64,000 bases of DNA, from NCBI GenBank assembly GCA_006538405.1, contig BJKQ01000014.1, positions 930,001 to 994,000 on the forward strand, read 5' to 3'. Shown here in pieces: positions 1-10,040 of this stretch. Position 1 is the stretch's first letter. Every line of letters starts with the position of its first letter. The notes beneath the pieces are model-generated. The model made no database searches and was not told the DNA's origin. It saw only the letters and a list, made by a program, of their open reading frames with translations. The stretch comes from Hansfordia pulvinata. Taxonomy: Eukaryota > Ascomycota > Sordariomycetes > Xylariales. Made by a program: the position numbers and the translations under genes.

Positions 1-225
1 CCCGAGGAGCACGAGTGCCTGAAGCCGCTCGCCGAGGAGCTGCGCGACGTCCTCTTCACGGCGGCGGGAAGCGGCGGCGGTGAGGATGGTGGTGGTGGTG
101 GTGGTGGTGAAGGGGGGCTGTTTACTGGCACCGACGGCGCTGGGGAGGATCGCGTGTACGATGGCATGATCGGGGCCTTCGAGCGGGCTCTTCTGAGAGA
201 GAGAGACGAAGCTGAAAAGGGGTGA
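1..225 (+). CDS. 3' end of an unidentified gene (partial)
   Basis: An open frame enters from the left edge and ends at TGA 223-225, giving the last 74 residues of a protein. The visible part starts PEEHECLKPLAEELRDVLF, passes through a glycine-rich stretch encoded by a GGT repeat (about 82-110), and ends in a charged helix-like tail with ERALLRERDEAEKG. Third positions are mostly G or C, as in the well-supported genes of this window, which supports real coding. I recognise no domain. Whether 1-225 is one exon of several cannot be told from here. Confidence 0.55.
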   Translation, partial: PEEHECLKPLAEELRDVLFTAAGSGGGEDGGGGGGGEGGLFTGTDGAGEDRVYDGMIGAFERALLRERDEAEKG

Positions 226-2071
226 GGCGGTGCTGGAAGGGATGACTTTGCCCTGATCGTGCTAGGGTGGAGTATCTCGGGAAAAAGAAAAGTATCAGAG
301 TTGGAGGAAGAAGTCTTCAAGTTGCCCCGTCGGGTCAACCCTCGGCGCCGAGCAATGCGACAACGGTCACAGCAGTAATAATATGCAAGCTAAACCGGTG
401 GCGGTCGACATACCAACTCGTTGGACGAGTTTTTGAGCCCCTTCCACGACCTCAGGACCTCCTCTTTCCACCCTCTCCCGAAGAAAGGGATCCCAGCTAA
501 TCGTAAGCCACAACCAGCTGTATACGGATTGAGATATGCTTAAATACGTAAACGATGGGAAAGTAGTAACACACCTCTCCCAGACGAGTCCGGCATGTGG
601 CCTTCGCCTCGTCTCGTCTCTAGAGGCTCTGAATCGAAGAACGGCTGTCGCAGGTTGGCAATGCGGCAGCGTCGGGCGTGCGTTGCACATTGCCGGAATG
701 AACGGAGGCCGTTACAGCCGTCTTGTGGAGATGGAGGATCTATCCCGCCCCTGCGAGCTCTCAAACCATCGCACAGCCATCGCAGGAATCAGGGTCTCCC
801 GTGTGTAGGTAGTTTGATACAACCGGGGCGGAGCGGCGGGCAGACGGCGACGTCGATATTGGGGGCAGTGAGCTTACTTACTTTCCTTTTTATCTAGTGG
901 CATCCGATATCGCCACACGGCCGAAGACAGCGAGGGAAATAAAGAAAAAAAGCAGAGGGTCGTAGCTGAGTGGCTGGCTGGCCTCCCATGGCTCAGCTCC
1001 GTCACAGAGTCTGCTCGGCGGGCATTGCTCAGCCTCCTGCCGCCGCCGAGTTGATTTCCCGCCCAGCGCACATACACACACATGTTATATCGCGAGAACC
1101 CTGCCGCCGGCTCGTTCCGCGGCCCGGGCCCGTAATGCGCTGTGACTCCCCCCCATTTCGGGGGGAGGCGAATCTTTTGGCCCCTCTCTCGGCTTTCCTC
1201 GTTCGTGCCCGGAAGATGCCGCCCGGACTAGCACTCATCACTCATCACTTATTCTCGCCACCAGCTTGCCCTTGCCGGGGACGCTCGCTCGGTGGCTGTG
1301 TGCTTGCACTGTGCTTCTTGTGAGTGAGTGAGTGAGTGGACCTGTGCTTTCTTTCCGTCCGCTTTTCTTCTCCTTTCCCGTCGGCGCAAATCAACCTAAA
1401 TCACAAACACTGTCCAACCCGACAAAGGTTCTGCTTGCTGACTGGGACGCGTCGAGGGGGGCTTTGCAACTCTGAGCAAATCTTTTTCCTCTGTATGGAA
1501 TTTCGCCGCAGATGAGCCCTAGAAACTGAAAAGCGTCAAGGCCTTTCCTCACCGTTCCCCCTCTCGACCGCCACAACCGAGGCGTGGGCACAGAGCCGGC
1601 TCTGCGCGTCCTCGCGACGTTTTTCGGTGGTTCGGGCTCGCTCAAACTTCACGGCGCCGTCCGAGGGGGGGGGCTGCGTTTGCGCTTTTTTTTGTTATTA
1701 GAGTTCTGCGTGGCGATCTGGTTTGGACCGCTTGAAGCCGCGATCAGTAATGGTGGCCTCACAGGACAGACGACTCGCATGGAAGAGGAGGGGGGGCGGA
1801 ACCTGCCATGAGACGTGGCGTCGTCCTCGACGGTAAGCTCTGTGCTACAGACCACGAGGAAAGAGAGAAAAACTCGTTAGATCCCTCCCTGATTCTTGTC
1901 CATGGCTTCTCTGACAGCAGATCAGCCCAATATCCCAAGTGGCCTGCCCGTATCGACACAAGAAATTCACGTCACAAACAGCAACTGCTCAGCCAGCCAC
2001 CCGAGATCCAAGATCAAACGACAGCCCCTCGCACTAACTCTCCATCTCCCCCGACACTCGCCGCGCCCGGG
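226..2071. other. intergenic region, no supported gene
   Basis: I see no open frame with coding-like composition. The stretch holds a TGAG repeat near 1322-1338, a C/G-rich block near 1140-1170 and a T run near 1687-1694. The last few hundred bases are presumably promoter and 5' untranslated region of the secreted-protein gene that starts at 2072. Confidence 0.5.
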
Positions 2072-2867
2072 ATGAAGTACTCGGCGGCATGCGTCTTGGG
2101 CCTGGCCCTTGTCGGTCTGATGGGGACCTCTGCCGCCGCCGCCGCCGCCGCCGCCGCCGGGCACGTCGTCGTCTCCCCCAGAGCCGGTGAGTTGGGTGTG
2201 TCCGGTCGTTCGCTTTGCTTGCTTGCCCCCATATATCCTTTTCTCTCCTGAAACCCCTTCAATACTCGCTGACAGTAAGGGGCGGGGAGGTCCAGGCATA
2301 GATGACGTGAAGAAGATAACCGGACGACAACCCGGAGGAGCCGAAGAAGAAGAAGAAGAAGAAGGGATCTTCTCCTCCCCCGCGGACCTCGAGGTCCCGC
2401 ACCCGAGGGGGGCGTGCGAAGCGCGCCCTGGGCCCGCGGAGGGCAGCAGCTGCTGCTGCTGCCCGGACAGGCGCCGCCGCCGAGGGTGACGGGGTTGCCC
2501 GGGGAGGGCCAGGTCGTGGCCGCGATCTACGGGACCCTGCCGCCGGGCAGGGGGGGGGGAGACGCAGCATAAGAAGATGCTGGTGGTGGCGGGCGGCAAG
2601 TTCGCGCCCGACGCCCTGTCGCGGGCGCTGCACAGGACGCCGCTCGAGAACGCGCGGGTCTTCCTGTGGGCGCCGAGCCAGCGGAAGAGCGGCTCGCTGG
2701 CCCGGTTCGGCGCCGGCGCCGGCGGGTACTCGTGGGGGAGCATGGACACGATCGAGGTCAAAAGCCTGAGGCCGGATCAGCTGGGGGACGAGGAGATGAG
2801 GCGCGTTGTCATGGAGGACGAGCAGGTCAGGTTCGGGCCGCACACGATCAAGGTGCAAGGCCGATGA
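2072..2867 (+). CDS. unknown secreted protein, frame interrupted at two G runs
   Basis: The start at 2072 opens with a typical signal peptide (MKYSAACVLGLALVGLMG followed by an alanine run), so the product is probably secreted or lumenal. Exon 1 is 2072-2186, intron 2187-2295 (GTGAGT...CCAG), exon 2 2296-2867; the junction reads SPRA-GIDDVKKITG in phase. Exon 2 has an acidic Glu run. Its frame then breaks twice: one extra G in the G6 run 2407-2412 leads into LPGEGQVVAAIYGTLPPG, and the G10 run 2550-2559 must change by -1 or +2 to reach KMLVVAGGKFAPDALSRAL. The C-terminal part ends VRFGPHTIKVQGR. I recognise no family. The breaks fit the homopolymer errors seen across the window, but a true pseudogene is not excluded because the family is unknown. 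Confidence 0.5.
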
Positions 2868-3385
2868 TTGAGAGTTCCGAGGGTGCAGGTAAGATGGCCT
2901 TTGGGGTGAGGGGGGAGCCGGAATTTTCGAGGAAGCTGTAACGGCATGCTTGAACGTGGTTGCTTGTATTGTATGCTCTCCCGACTCGGACTCACGAAGC
3001 CTACATACCTTGAGTACTCGAAACGCACGCCCCTTGTATACCTGCCAGCAGCAAGCATTGTAAAATTGCACTATTCGATACCACTCCCCGCGGCCGAAAC
3101 TCGGCTATTAAAGACCGTCCCTTCCAGTCCCACCCCTCTGAAAAGATCCCATCCAAGAGACAGGTCCGCAACTCTCTCGCGCAGTTGGATTTCACATGGA
3201 GAGATCAGTAGTACAAGCCGGAACCACGTCAAACCCAGGACATGACAGGAGCCTCCTCTCCTGGCAATCTTCTTCCCTCCGGCACCGCACCCCAAGTCGA
3301 AGAGCCCCTCATATCCCCGTCGCAATACAAAGCTCGTTCTCCCATCTTCCCATAGAGTCGTGTCGGAACCTCTCCCGCCAGGCCT
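2868..3385. other. short convergent intergenic region
   Basis: This lies between the 3' ends of a + strand and a - strand gene, so it should hold both 3' untranslated regions. I see no further gene. Confidence 0.5.
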
Positions 3386-4540
3386 TCACGAGCCCAGCTG
3401 CTGCTTGACAACAAAGAACCGCCCCGTGCCCGTGCCCCAGTTGGTCGCCTTGACGGCCAGACACCCCGCGGCGTCGATCCACCACGACGCCTGGCAGGCC
3501 ACCAGCCCTCCCCCACCACCAACACCGCCGCCGCCGCCGCCGTCGCTGCCTCCCACCGCCGCCGCCGCCGCACTGCTGTGAGGCGCGTCCCTGGACTGGA
3601 CAAAGGGGACGTCCGAGGAGCCCCCGCCGCCGCCGCCGGGGCTGCAACCATCACCACCGCCAGAAGAGTGGCGGTCGGCCGACGGCATGAAGTCGCGGTA
3701 CCGCTTGCCGAACATCTCGAGGACGCGGACGTTGGCGCCCTCGATCGAGGCGTGCGCCCCGTGCAGCGCCGCGCCCACGTCGCTGCGGTCGTACCCGCCC
3801 TCCTGCACCTGCATCACCACGTAGACCACCCCGGCCGCCCCCGACGTCTCCCCTGCTCTTCCTGCCTGGCTGTGTTGTTGTTGTTGTTGTTGTCGTCGTC
3901 GCTGCTGTGGGTACCCCCCTTCTGGTGACGACCCTGGCGAAGATGACGACGACGAGCTCCCGTTGGGCGACACCCCGCCCCCTCCCTTGTCGGCCCCGCC
4001 GCTCTGCTGCTGTTGCTGCTGCTGCCGCCGTCGCCGCCGGTCCTGCTCGAGCTGCCTCATCAGCGCCGCGGGGAAGTGCTCGGGCCGCTGGCCGTGGCGG
4101 TCCAGGTAGTCCGAGTAGGGCCCCTCGGTGATCCCGGGCACGTCGTGGCCCGGGTTGCGGCGGGGCGGGGGCGGGGGCGCGCGAATGCTGAGCGGCCGGC
4201 TCTGGCTGCCGCCGCTGGACAGGCAGCTGGGCGGGTTGGTGCTCCACGAGTCCGAGTACATGAAGGGCTCCGAGTCCGACTCGGCGAAGCCGTGCTTGCG
4301 CAGGAAGGCCGGGTCCTCGGGCGTCCAGTTGGGGAAGATGGCCGTGATCCGCGACGAGAACGAGTCCTGCCGCTGCTTCGCGCCCGTCGCCGGGCCCGGG
4401 GCGGTGGCCGTGGACGTGGCCGTGGCCGTGGTGGTGCTGTCGTTGGTGGAGTGGCGGCGGAGCGGCTGCTGCTGCTGTTGGTGGTGGTGGTGATTGTCCT
4501 GGGGCTTCGAGGGCCGTCGGCGCTTGCTCTGCTGCGACAT
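3386..4540 (-). CDS. low-complexity hypothetical protein, 384 aa, single exon
   Basis: One uninterrupted frame runs from ATG at 4540 to the stop at 3386. The N-terminus is basic (MSQQSKRRRPSKPQ), followed by His and Gln runs and a Thr/Ala-rich linker. More ordered stretches follow: FSSRITAIFPNWTPEDPAFL, about residues 82-101, and YSDYLDRHGQRPEHFPAALM. After a Gln/Ser/Gly-rich middle come GVVYVVMQVQEGGYDRSDVG and VRVLEMFGKRYRDFMPSADR. Poly-Gly, poly-Ala and poly-Ser tracts precede a compact C-terminus (ACQASWWIDAAGCLAVKA, then GTGRFFVVKQQLGS). No membrane segment or signal peptide is seen. The two ordered islands around a disordered middle suggest a regulatory or scaffold protein, but I do not recognise the family. 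Confidence 0.7.
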   Translation of the reverse strand: MSQQSKRRRPSKPQDNHHHHQQQQQPLRRHSTNDSTTTATATSTATAPGPATGAKQRQDSFSSRITAIFPNWTPEDPAFLRKHGFAESDSEPFMYSDSWSTNPPSCLSSGGSQSRPLSIRAPPPPPRRNPGHDVPGITEGPYSDYLDRHGQRPEHFPAALMRQLEQDRRRRRQQQQQQQSGGADKGGGGVSPNGSSSSSSSPGSSPEGGYPQQRRRQQQQQQHSQAGRAGETSGAAGVVYVVMQVQEGGYDRSDVGAALHGAHASIEGANVRVLEMFGKRYRDFMPSADRHSSGGGDGCSPGGGGGGSSDVPFVQSRDAPHSSAAAAAVGGSDGGGGGGVGGGGGLVACQASWWIDAAGCLAVKATNWGTGTGRFFVVKQQLGS

Positions 4541-5374
4541 GGCGGCGAAGGTGTGTTTCCTTTCGGTTTGTAGACGTAAGGTGCTGCCTCGCTGCGCAAG
4601 CTCTGAGAGGGGCTGTTTGTGTGGTGCTTCGAGGCGTGGAATTGCCCGGATCCAAGATGCGATCTCTCTATCCGAGTGAGTAGGATAGTGCCCTCGCGCA
4701 AGGTGTCAGACGGCGGGCGAGGCCCAAGCCGGCGAGAGTCTTTTATTTGTGCGGGGTTACGCTCGCCACCGAGATCCCTGGATGTCATCCGGCCCTCGAG
4801 GGTGTGCTACTACGAGCGAGTGCCTCGTACGCCCGCGCCGCAGGGTTCTCGAAATACACTGCAGGGAGGAGAGCAGCATCCAGTGCTACTCGACAGCCGC
4901 ATTGCTCGTTAATCAGACAGAGCTTGATGCCATGGCCGACGCCCCTTCACAGCCACGCTTCCTCGTGGCAGCCGTGTATCAAGATGCCTGGTACTCACCT
5001 CACCCAAGATATCTCACACAGCCCCTAAGGCCCCCGTTCCTTCAACGACGAGACCGCCCGCAACGCATGGCAGCAAATCTCCCCTCTCCCAGGTGAGACG
5101 ATCGAGCAGCCGGCCTGGCAGACGGAAATGACGAAAACCCCCTGCCCCTTACCCCGACTTCTGCTCGCAGGCTGACAGGGGGGGCAGGCCAGTTCGGGAT
5201 TCGCACGCTCCCCCCGGCCGTCAGCTCTAGTCCGTCCCCGGGGCGTACGAGCGTGGGCAGGCAAGGATCACGGGGTCCGCAGGCCACACAGATTCCCTCC
5301 CCCCCTTGGCGCATGACGGCCAGGTGGGTTCCAGGTCGTCTTCGTGCGTTCATGTCGGGTGGGAGCGTGCATGG

Positions 5375-5428
5375 ACACGCGTGCGGCCGTGGCGTGGTGG
5401 CACACGCGTACGGCCGTGGCGTGGTGGC
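5375..5428. repeat. 27-bp tandem duplication
   Basis: Two adjacent 27-base copies (5375-5401 and 5402-5428) differ at one position, a G/A change after ACACGCGT. The duplication lies outside any supported gene. Confidence 0.85.
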
Positions 5429-6376
5429 AGCGTCTTCCCCAGGATGCCAAGACGGCCTGGATCGAGCGGGTACGAGCAGTCTTTGTGGGGGAAACATGGA
5501 GGAGGGGGTAACGGGGTGTCGAGGCCCGTGTCAAATGATGGAGCCTGTGAAGCGAGTGCCATTCCTCGTCGGCGGGCGAGCTGAGGATGAGAGGTGGTGA
5601 GAGAGGCCGCGAACGGCAGTCGAGAGCTGCTGACGCCTTGACGAAAGCGCATGATCACGGTTGACTGACTGCGCGGGTGGGCGTCGACGAGCTGGCTGGG
5701 TTCGTGGGTGGCTGACTTTGTTGACTGGTCGTCAGAACACGCAGGCGTTGGATATGGGGTCCGTCTGGGGGAAGGTCGGCATCTGCCGGAACGTCGTCGA
5801 GTCCCCCCGTCTTCTTCGAGCCAGGCAGACCAGACAGTGGCTGGCTGGCTGGCTGGCTCCCTGACTGGCTGTGGCGTGAGTGGCTCGACCGATAGGAGAC
5901 GACGCTGACTTGGGTTGCATGAACGGCACGAGGCACGAGGCGCTCGGAGCTGGCCTCCAGGAAGTACCTCTCCGCGAGAGACTTCCTATAGAACCTGGTA
6001 TTATACCCACGTGTGGGGTGATGTAGCACGGGACGGCGCGAGCGATGCTGATGCAAGGTTGCGAGTGCGGGTGCGGAATGGGCGGAATGGATGGAGGCGG
6101 CATGGCTGGAGGCGGAGGTCGAGATCCAGTACGACATGAGTAGTAGCCCAGCGCCGGCGTCTGCTGTAACTCGGCGGAGCTGGGCCCGGGGCCGGCTGGC
6201 AGGTCACCTGGGGCGCTGGCCTCCCAGGCGCTTCCGGGGCAGGAGGTTTAGCGGGTTCAGTGAGGGAGAGGGACCCGACGAGCCAGCTGGAGGCGTGCCA
6301 GGCATGCCAGGCCCCCGATGGGGCATCATTGCCGCCGGGCGGGCGCCACCCCGGCTCCCCCACTTCCCCGCACCCC

Positions 6377-6421
6377 ACACACACACACACACACTCTCTC
6401 TCTCTCTCTCTCTCTCTCTCA
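6377..6421. repeat. CA then CT dinucleotide microsatellite
   Basis: A run of CA repeats passes directly into a run of CT repeats. It lies in intergenic DNA. Confidence 0.9.
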
Positions 6422-6767
6422 CATCACTCCTCACCCACCCTCTCACTCACTGGCACCCACTCACTCACTCACCCTCGCTCACGACCGCACGCAAACCCGC
6501 TCACCATCAGTACGAGGTACCCATCATAAGTACCGACACCCATCCCATCGGACTGCATGTGGCGGCCCTCCACTCGCTCGTACCGCGCCATCTACCTCCG
6601 CTAACTAGGTAGGTAGTGACGGTGCTCCCGCAACGCGACGGCACTACCAGACGACTGCACCTCGGCGCCATGTCGGACGGTCCCGCCGGCCTGTTCTCCG
6701 TCGCTGCTGCGACGCCATCGGACCAGACGGCGGGGTCGTGTCTCTGTACCTACCTTACACACCCAAG

Positions 6768-6815
6768 TCACTCGCACTACGAGTACGCCCTTCACTCGCA
6801 CTACGAGTACGCCCT
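6768..6815. repeat. 24-bp perfect tandem duplication carrying TACGAGTA
   Basis: Two identical 24-base units (6768-6791, 6792-6815) stand side by side, and each contains the octamer TACGAGTA that recurs in intergenic DNA of this window. The pair lies about 250 bp upstream of the Dabb start codon at 7070. Confidence 0.85.
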
Positions 6816-7069
6816 CCGAAAGTAGCGTCACGGCACTAAGATCCCCCGACTCGGCCCCGTCGGCTTCAGGTATGCTCGCCGACGACGGAGCTGTCTTTCG
6901 GCGTGTCGTCTGCCCCGGGTGACAATGCGCGAAGCTCTTCTCCATCAGCCCTCACAACCACTCTGGCTCAGAAGCATCAACCCGCAACTCGACACTCCCA
7001 ACACAGCACGCCACCCGAAACGCGCAAAGGCGACCCTGAACAAGCACCAAACCGAACCAAACCGACGCA

Positions 7070-7543
7070 ATGGCGATTCTTCACATTGGCAAGTCAGCCC
7101 CGGCCCACGCCACGCCTGCCCGGCACATGGCCAGCCAGCACCGACAACGCAAGAACCACTCCTAACCCACCGCGACGCAGTCCTGTTCAAGCTCAAGCCG
7201 GGCGTCGAGCAGTCCCAGATCGCCGAGCTCAAGACCCTCGGCCAGGCCATGGTCGGCGTCATCCCGGGCCTCCAGTCGTTCGAGATGGGCCCGCCCCTCG
7301 CCAGCACCAAGCACCGCTCCCAGGGCTTCGACCTGGGCATCATGACCGTCATGGACACCGAGGCCGACGTCCTCGCCTACGCCGGCCACCCGGCCCACCA
7401 GAAGTACGCACCTTCCGAGGCCGTCCCTTTTGCTTTCGATCCAATGCGTTTGCTAACGCGACCTCTTTTCCCCCATCCACAGGGTACACCAGTTCCGCGA
7501 GGCCCTGTGCGACGACACGCTCGCCTACGACATGGTCATATAG
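7070..7543 (+). CDS. stress-responsive dimeric alpha/beta-barrel (Dabb) domain protein, 100 aa
   Basis: Three exons (7070-7088, 7181-7403, 7483-7543) give a 100-residue protein, the usual length for a lone Dabb domain. It opens MAILHIVLFKLKPGVEQ and contains the family signatures VIPGLQSFEMGP, QGFDLGIMTVMDTEADVLAY, HPAHQKVHQF and a short C-terminus ending AYDMVI. Dabb proteins are small ferredoxin-like dimers linked to stress or to polyketide cyclase-like activities; the substrate cannot be told here. Intron 1 (7089-7180) begins GCAAGT, not GTAAGT, and ends CGCAG with a CTAAC branch point. The joined codon ATT-GTC gives exactly the expected I-V before LFKLKPG, so a GC-AG intron is the only good reading. 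Intron 2 (7404-7482) is ordinary. Gene callers that forbid GC donors would miss the true start. Confidence 0.88.
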
Positions 7544-8448
7544 ACACTTGCCTCGTGTGTGCTGGGTTGCCTACATGTAGATATCTAGAATCGGATAGAT
7601 CTCGAAGAAGGTCGAATAACATAAGCGAGCATGGCCACGCCCGCCATTTTGACCCGTGCCACATGCCGACGCCCCGTGGAACGACGATCCCGACGCGAGA
7701 TGCCAGCTTTCAACCGCGTAATCCGACCCCGCAGACCCAATGCCGGTGCTCGTGGTACGGTAGACCGTGCCGACGAGCAAGCCATCGTGGCCCTCGAGGT
7801 ACGAAGTAGTAAGCCCCTCAACCGGCCCTTGGCTGTCGCCCACTCCCCGCACTCGGAGTCGCCCACATAGAACTCATAAACTCATACGAGTACTCTTTCT
7901 AGAGGGAGCAAGGGGAGCAAGGGCTGGGTTGGAAAGGGTGGGGGCGGTTCGCTCGCTCTCGGCTTCCTGTGGGCCTTAGCCCCTCTATACGAGTACCCTC
8001 CGTGCCTCCCCATAATATGTAAGCGTGGCCCTTCCCCTCTCCCTCATGACAGACATGACGTGGGGCAAGAACGCGTGCGGGATACGCGCCCCCGCCCTTC
8101 CCGCTCCTCCGGAGCAGGCGCCGTAAAACCGTCTTCGCGACCCCGCCACATCGCTTCTCCGATGCCCGTGATGCTGGCGTTTGCGGAGAGAGCCCGCGAG
8201 GGTCACCTCCGGCAGCTGGGTCCCCTTCGTGTCTCCTGGCAGAGATGAGGGGGAAGGGGAGAGCGTCCGTCCTCGCGCGGGTTCTCTGGGAGGGTTATAA
8301 TACCGTGGTGTGCTCGCGCCAGGAGACGCCGATTTGACTCTCTCGGTCCTGGACACCAGAAAAAAACAATCCACCTGTTGAACATCATCATCACACTGTT
8401 TACACGTTCGATCAAGATCTCCAACGAACCCACACACACACACCTAAG
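7544..8448. other. intergenic region between Dabb and SDR genes
   Basis: No gene is supported. The right end is the promoter and leader of the SDR gene and contains a CA repeat just before its ATG. TACGAGTA occurs at 7885-7892 and a near copy lies by 7990. Confidence 0.5.
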
Positions 8449-9523
8449 ATGCCTGGCAGATTAGAAGGAAAGGTCGCCCTCGTGACCGGTGAGTTGTCCT
8501 ACCAGAGGAGGATAAGAATCCCCCTTCCCTCCCCCCCCCCCCCACAGAAAAAGGAGGAAAGAAACACCCACTAACCTTCTGTGCCCCGAACAGGCGGCGG
8601 CTCCGGCTTCGGGCTCACGATCTGCGAGGTCTACGCGCGCGAGGGGGCCAAGGTGGTCATCGGCGACCTGAACCCGGCGGGGGCGCAGCGCATCGCGGAC
8701 GCGCACCCGGGCTCGGTGAAGCTGGTCAGCATGAACGTGGCGCGGCGGGAGGACTGGGACCGGGTGGTGGGGGAGATCTCCTCCGAGCACGGCAGACTAG
8801 ACGTGCTGGTGAACAACGCGGGGACCAGCTACAAGAACAAGCCGACGCTCGAGGTGACCGAGGCCGAGTACGCGCGCTGCTTCGACGTCAACGTCATGGG
8901 CATCTTCCACTCGGTCGCCGTCTGCTTCCCGCGCCTGATCGCCGCGGGGGGGGAAGCGTCGTCAACATCAGCAGCTGCGGCGCCGACCGGCCGCGCCAGG
9001 GGCTCGTCTGGTACAACGCTAGCAAGGGCGCCGTGTCGAATGTGCGTCTTCCTTCTCTCTCTCTTTCTTCCTCGGTGTCTTTTCCCCCCTTCCTCTACAA
9101 TGAAAGGCCGATGGGGAAAAGAAAAGCTGACAGTCCTCGCTTTCGCTAGGCCACCAAGGGTCTCGCCCTCGAGTTCGGCCCCAACAACATCCGCGTCAAC
9201 AGCATCTGCCCTCTGCTGTCGGGCACGGGACTGTAAGTCTCCCCCATCGTATTTCCAAAACCACCAGAGATTGTGTTGTCTTTCTCTCTCTCTTTCCCTA
9301 CCTAGAAAATCCCCATCTGACACGGGAAAAACAAAACAGCTTCGAGAGCTTCGCCGGCGTCCCCGACACCCCCGAGAACCGCCAGAAGTTCCTCGCCAAC
9401 GTGCCCCTGGGCCGCCTGACCGAGACCATCGACATTGCCAACGCCGCCCTGTGGCTGGCCACCGACGAGGCGCAGTTCGTCACCGGCGTCAACCTGAGCG
9501 TCGACGGCGGGCGGTCCATCTGA
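8449..9523 (+). CDS. short-chain dehydrogenase/reductase (classical SDR), 251 aa after one-base repair
   Basis: Four exons: 8449-8488, 8594-9041, 9150-9232, 9340-9523. The protein is a classical SDR using NAD(P)H. It has the nucleotide-binding TGGGSGFG (residues 13-20), VLVNNAG (84-90), Asn113, the active-site Ser in NISS (about 140-141) and YNASK with Tyr154 and Lys158. The C-terminal [15 protein letters not shown] is typical of FabG- or glucose-dehydrogenase-like members. The G8 run 8946-8953 must be G9 to pass from RLIAAGG into [14 protein letters not shown]; with that base the total is 252 codons and all splice phases agree. A C13 run (8531-8543) lies inside intron 1. The substrate cannot be deduced. 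It converges on the regulator gene to the right. Confidence 0.9.
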
Positions 9524-10040
9524 AGTGGTTTTTTCGGGGGGAGGGGTTCTATAGTTGGGGGGGGGGGGGGGGTGAGGTTATTATCGTGATCGTACGATGA
9601 CGGGGTGTTGAGTAAATATGAATAAATTCGTATATTTCCACAGTCTCTTCTCTCGTGTGTGCATCAATCCGTGGTCTCTGTTGGGAATTTGAGATGAGAT
9701 GTTTGAGATTCGTCAAGTGGACATGAATAAATAGCTCGTGTCTGAGTATCACTTAACAGAAGCTACATCCAAGTTGTGACCAGGCGGACTTGAATCATAT
9801 ACAATCATGGGTTTGTTCGGAATCAAAGAAATGAAACCTCAAAGTGTCAAGTCGCCATAGAACTCGGCTCAAACCGTAGGTAGTCAATCGGCATGCAAGA
9901 GGTAGCTCAAGTCCTAAACATTATATTGATCCAAAATAAATACAGACCGACAACCCGTTTCGCTAAATGACACCCCAACCCAATGCCAAAAGAAGAAGCC
10001 AAGAAGAGCAAGAAAAGAGAGAAGAAGACTGGAGAGGCAT
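9524..10040. other. convergent intergenic region
   Basis: This holds the 3' untranslated regions of the SDR gene and of the - strand regulator gene. A G16 homopolymer lies at 9557-9572. No other gene is seen. Confidence 0.5.

Larger units (their letters stand above)
4541..7069. other. intergenic region with short tandem repeats
   Basis: No gene is supported in these 2.5 kb; the open frames on both strands have compositions expected by chance in GC-rich DNA. It contains a 27-bp tandem duplication (5375-5428), a CA/CT microsatellite (about 6377-6421) and a 24-bp tandem duplication (6768-6815). The right end should contain the promoter and 5' leader of the Dabb gene. Confidence 0.5.

Noticed and set aside
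655..700. Inverted repeat GGCAATG...CATTGCC suggesting a tRNA or structured RNA
   Set aside because: The stem does not extend inward, and there is no A box, B box (GGTTCNANNCC) or cloverleaf.
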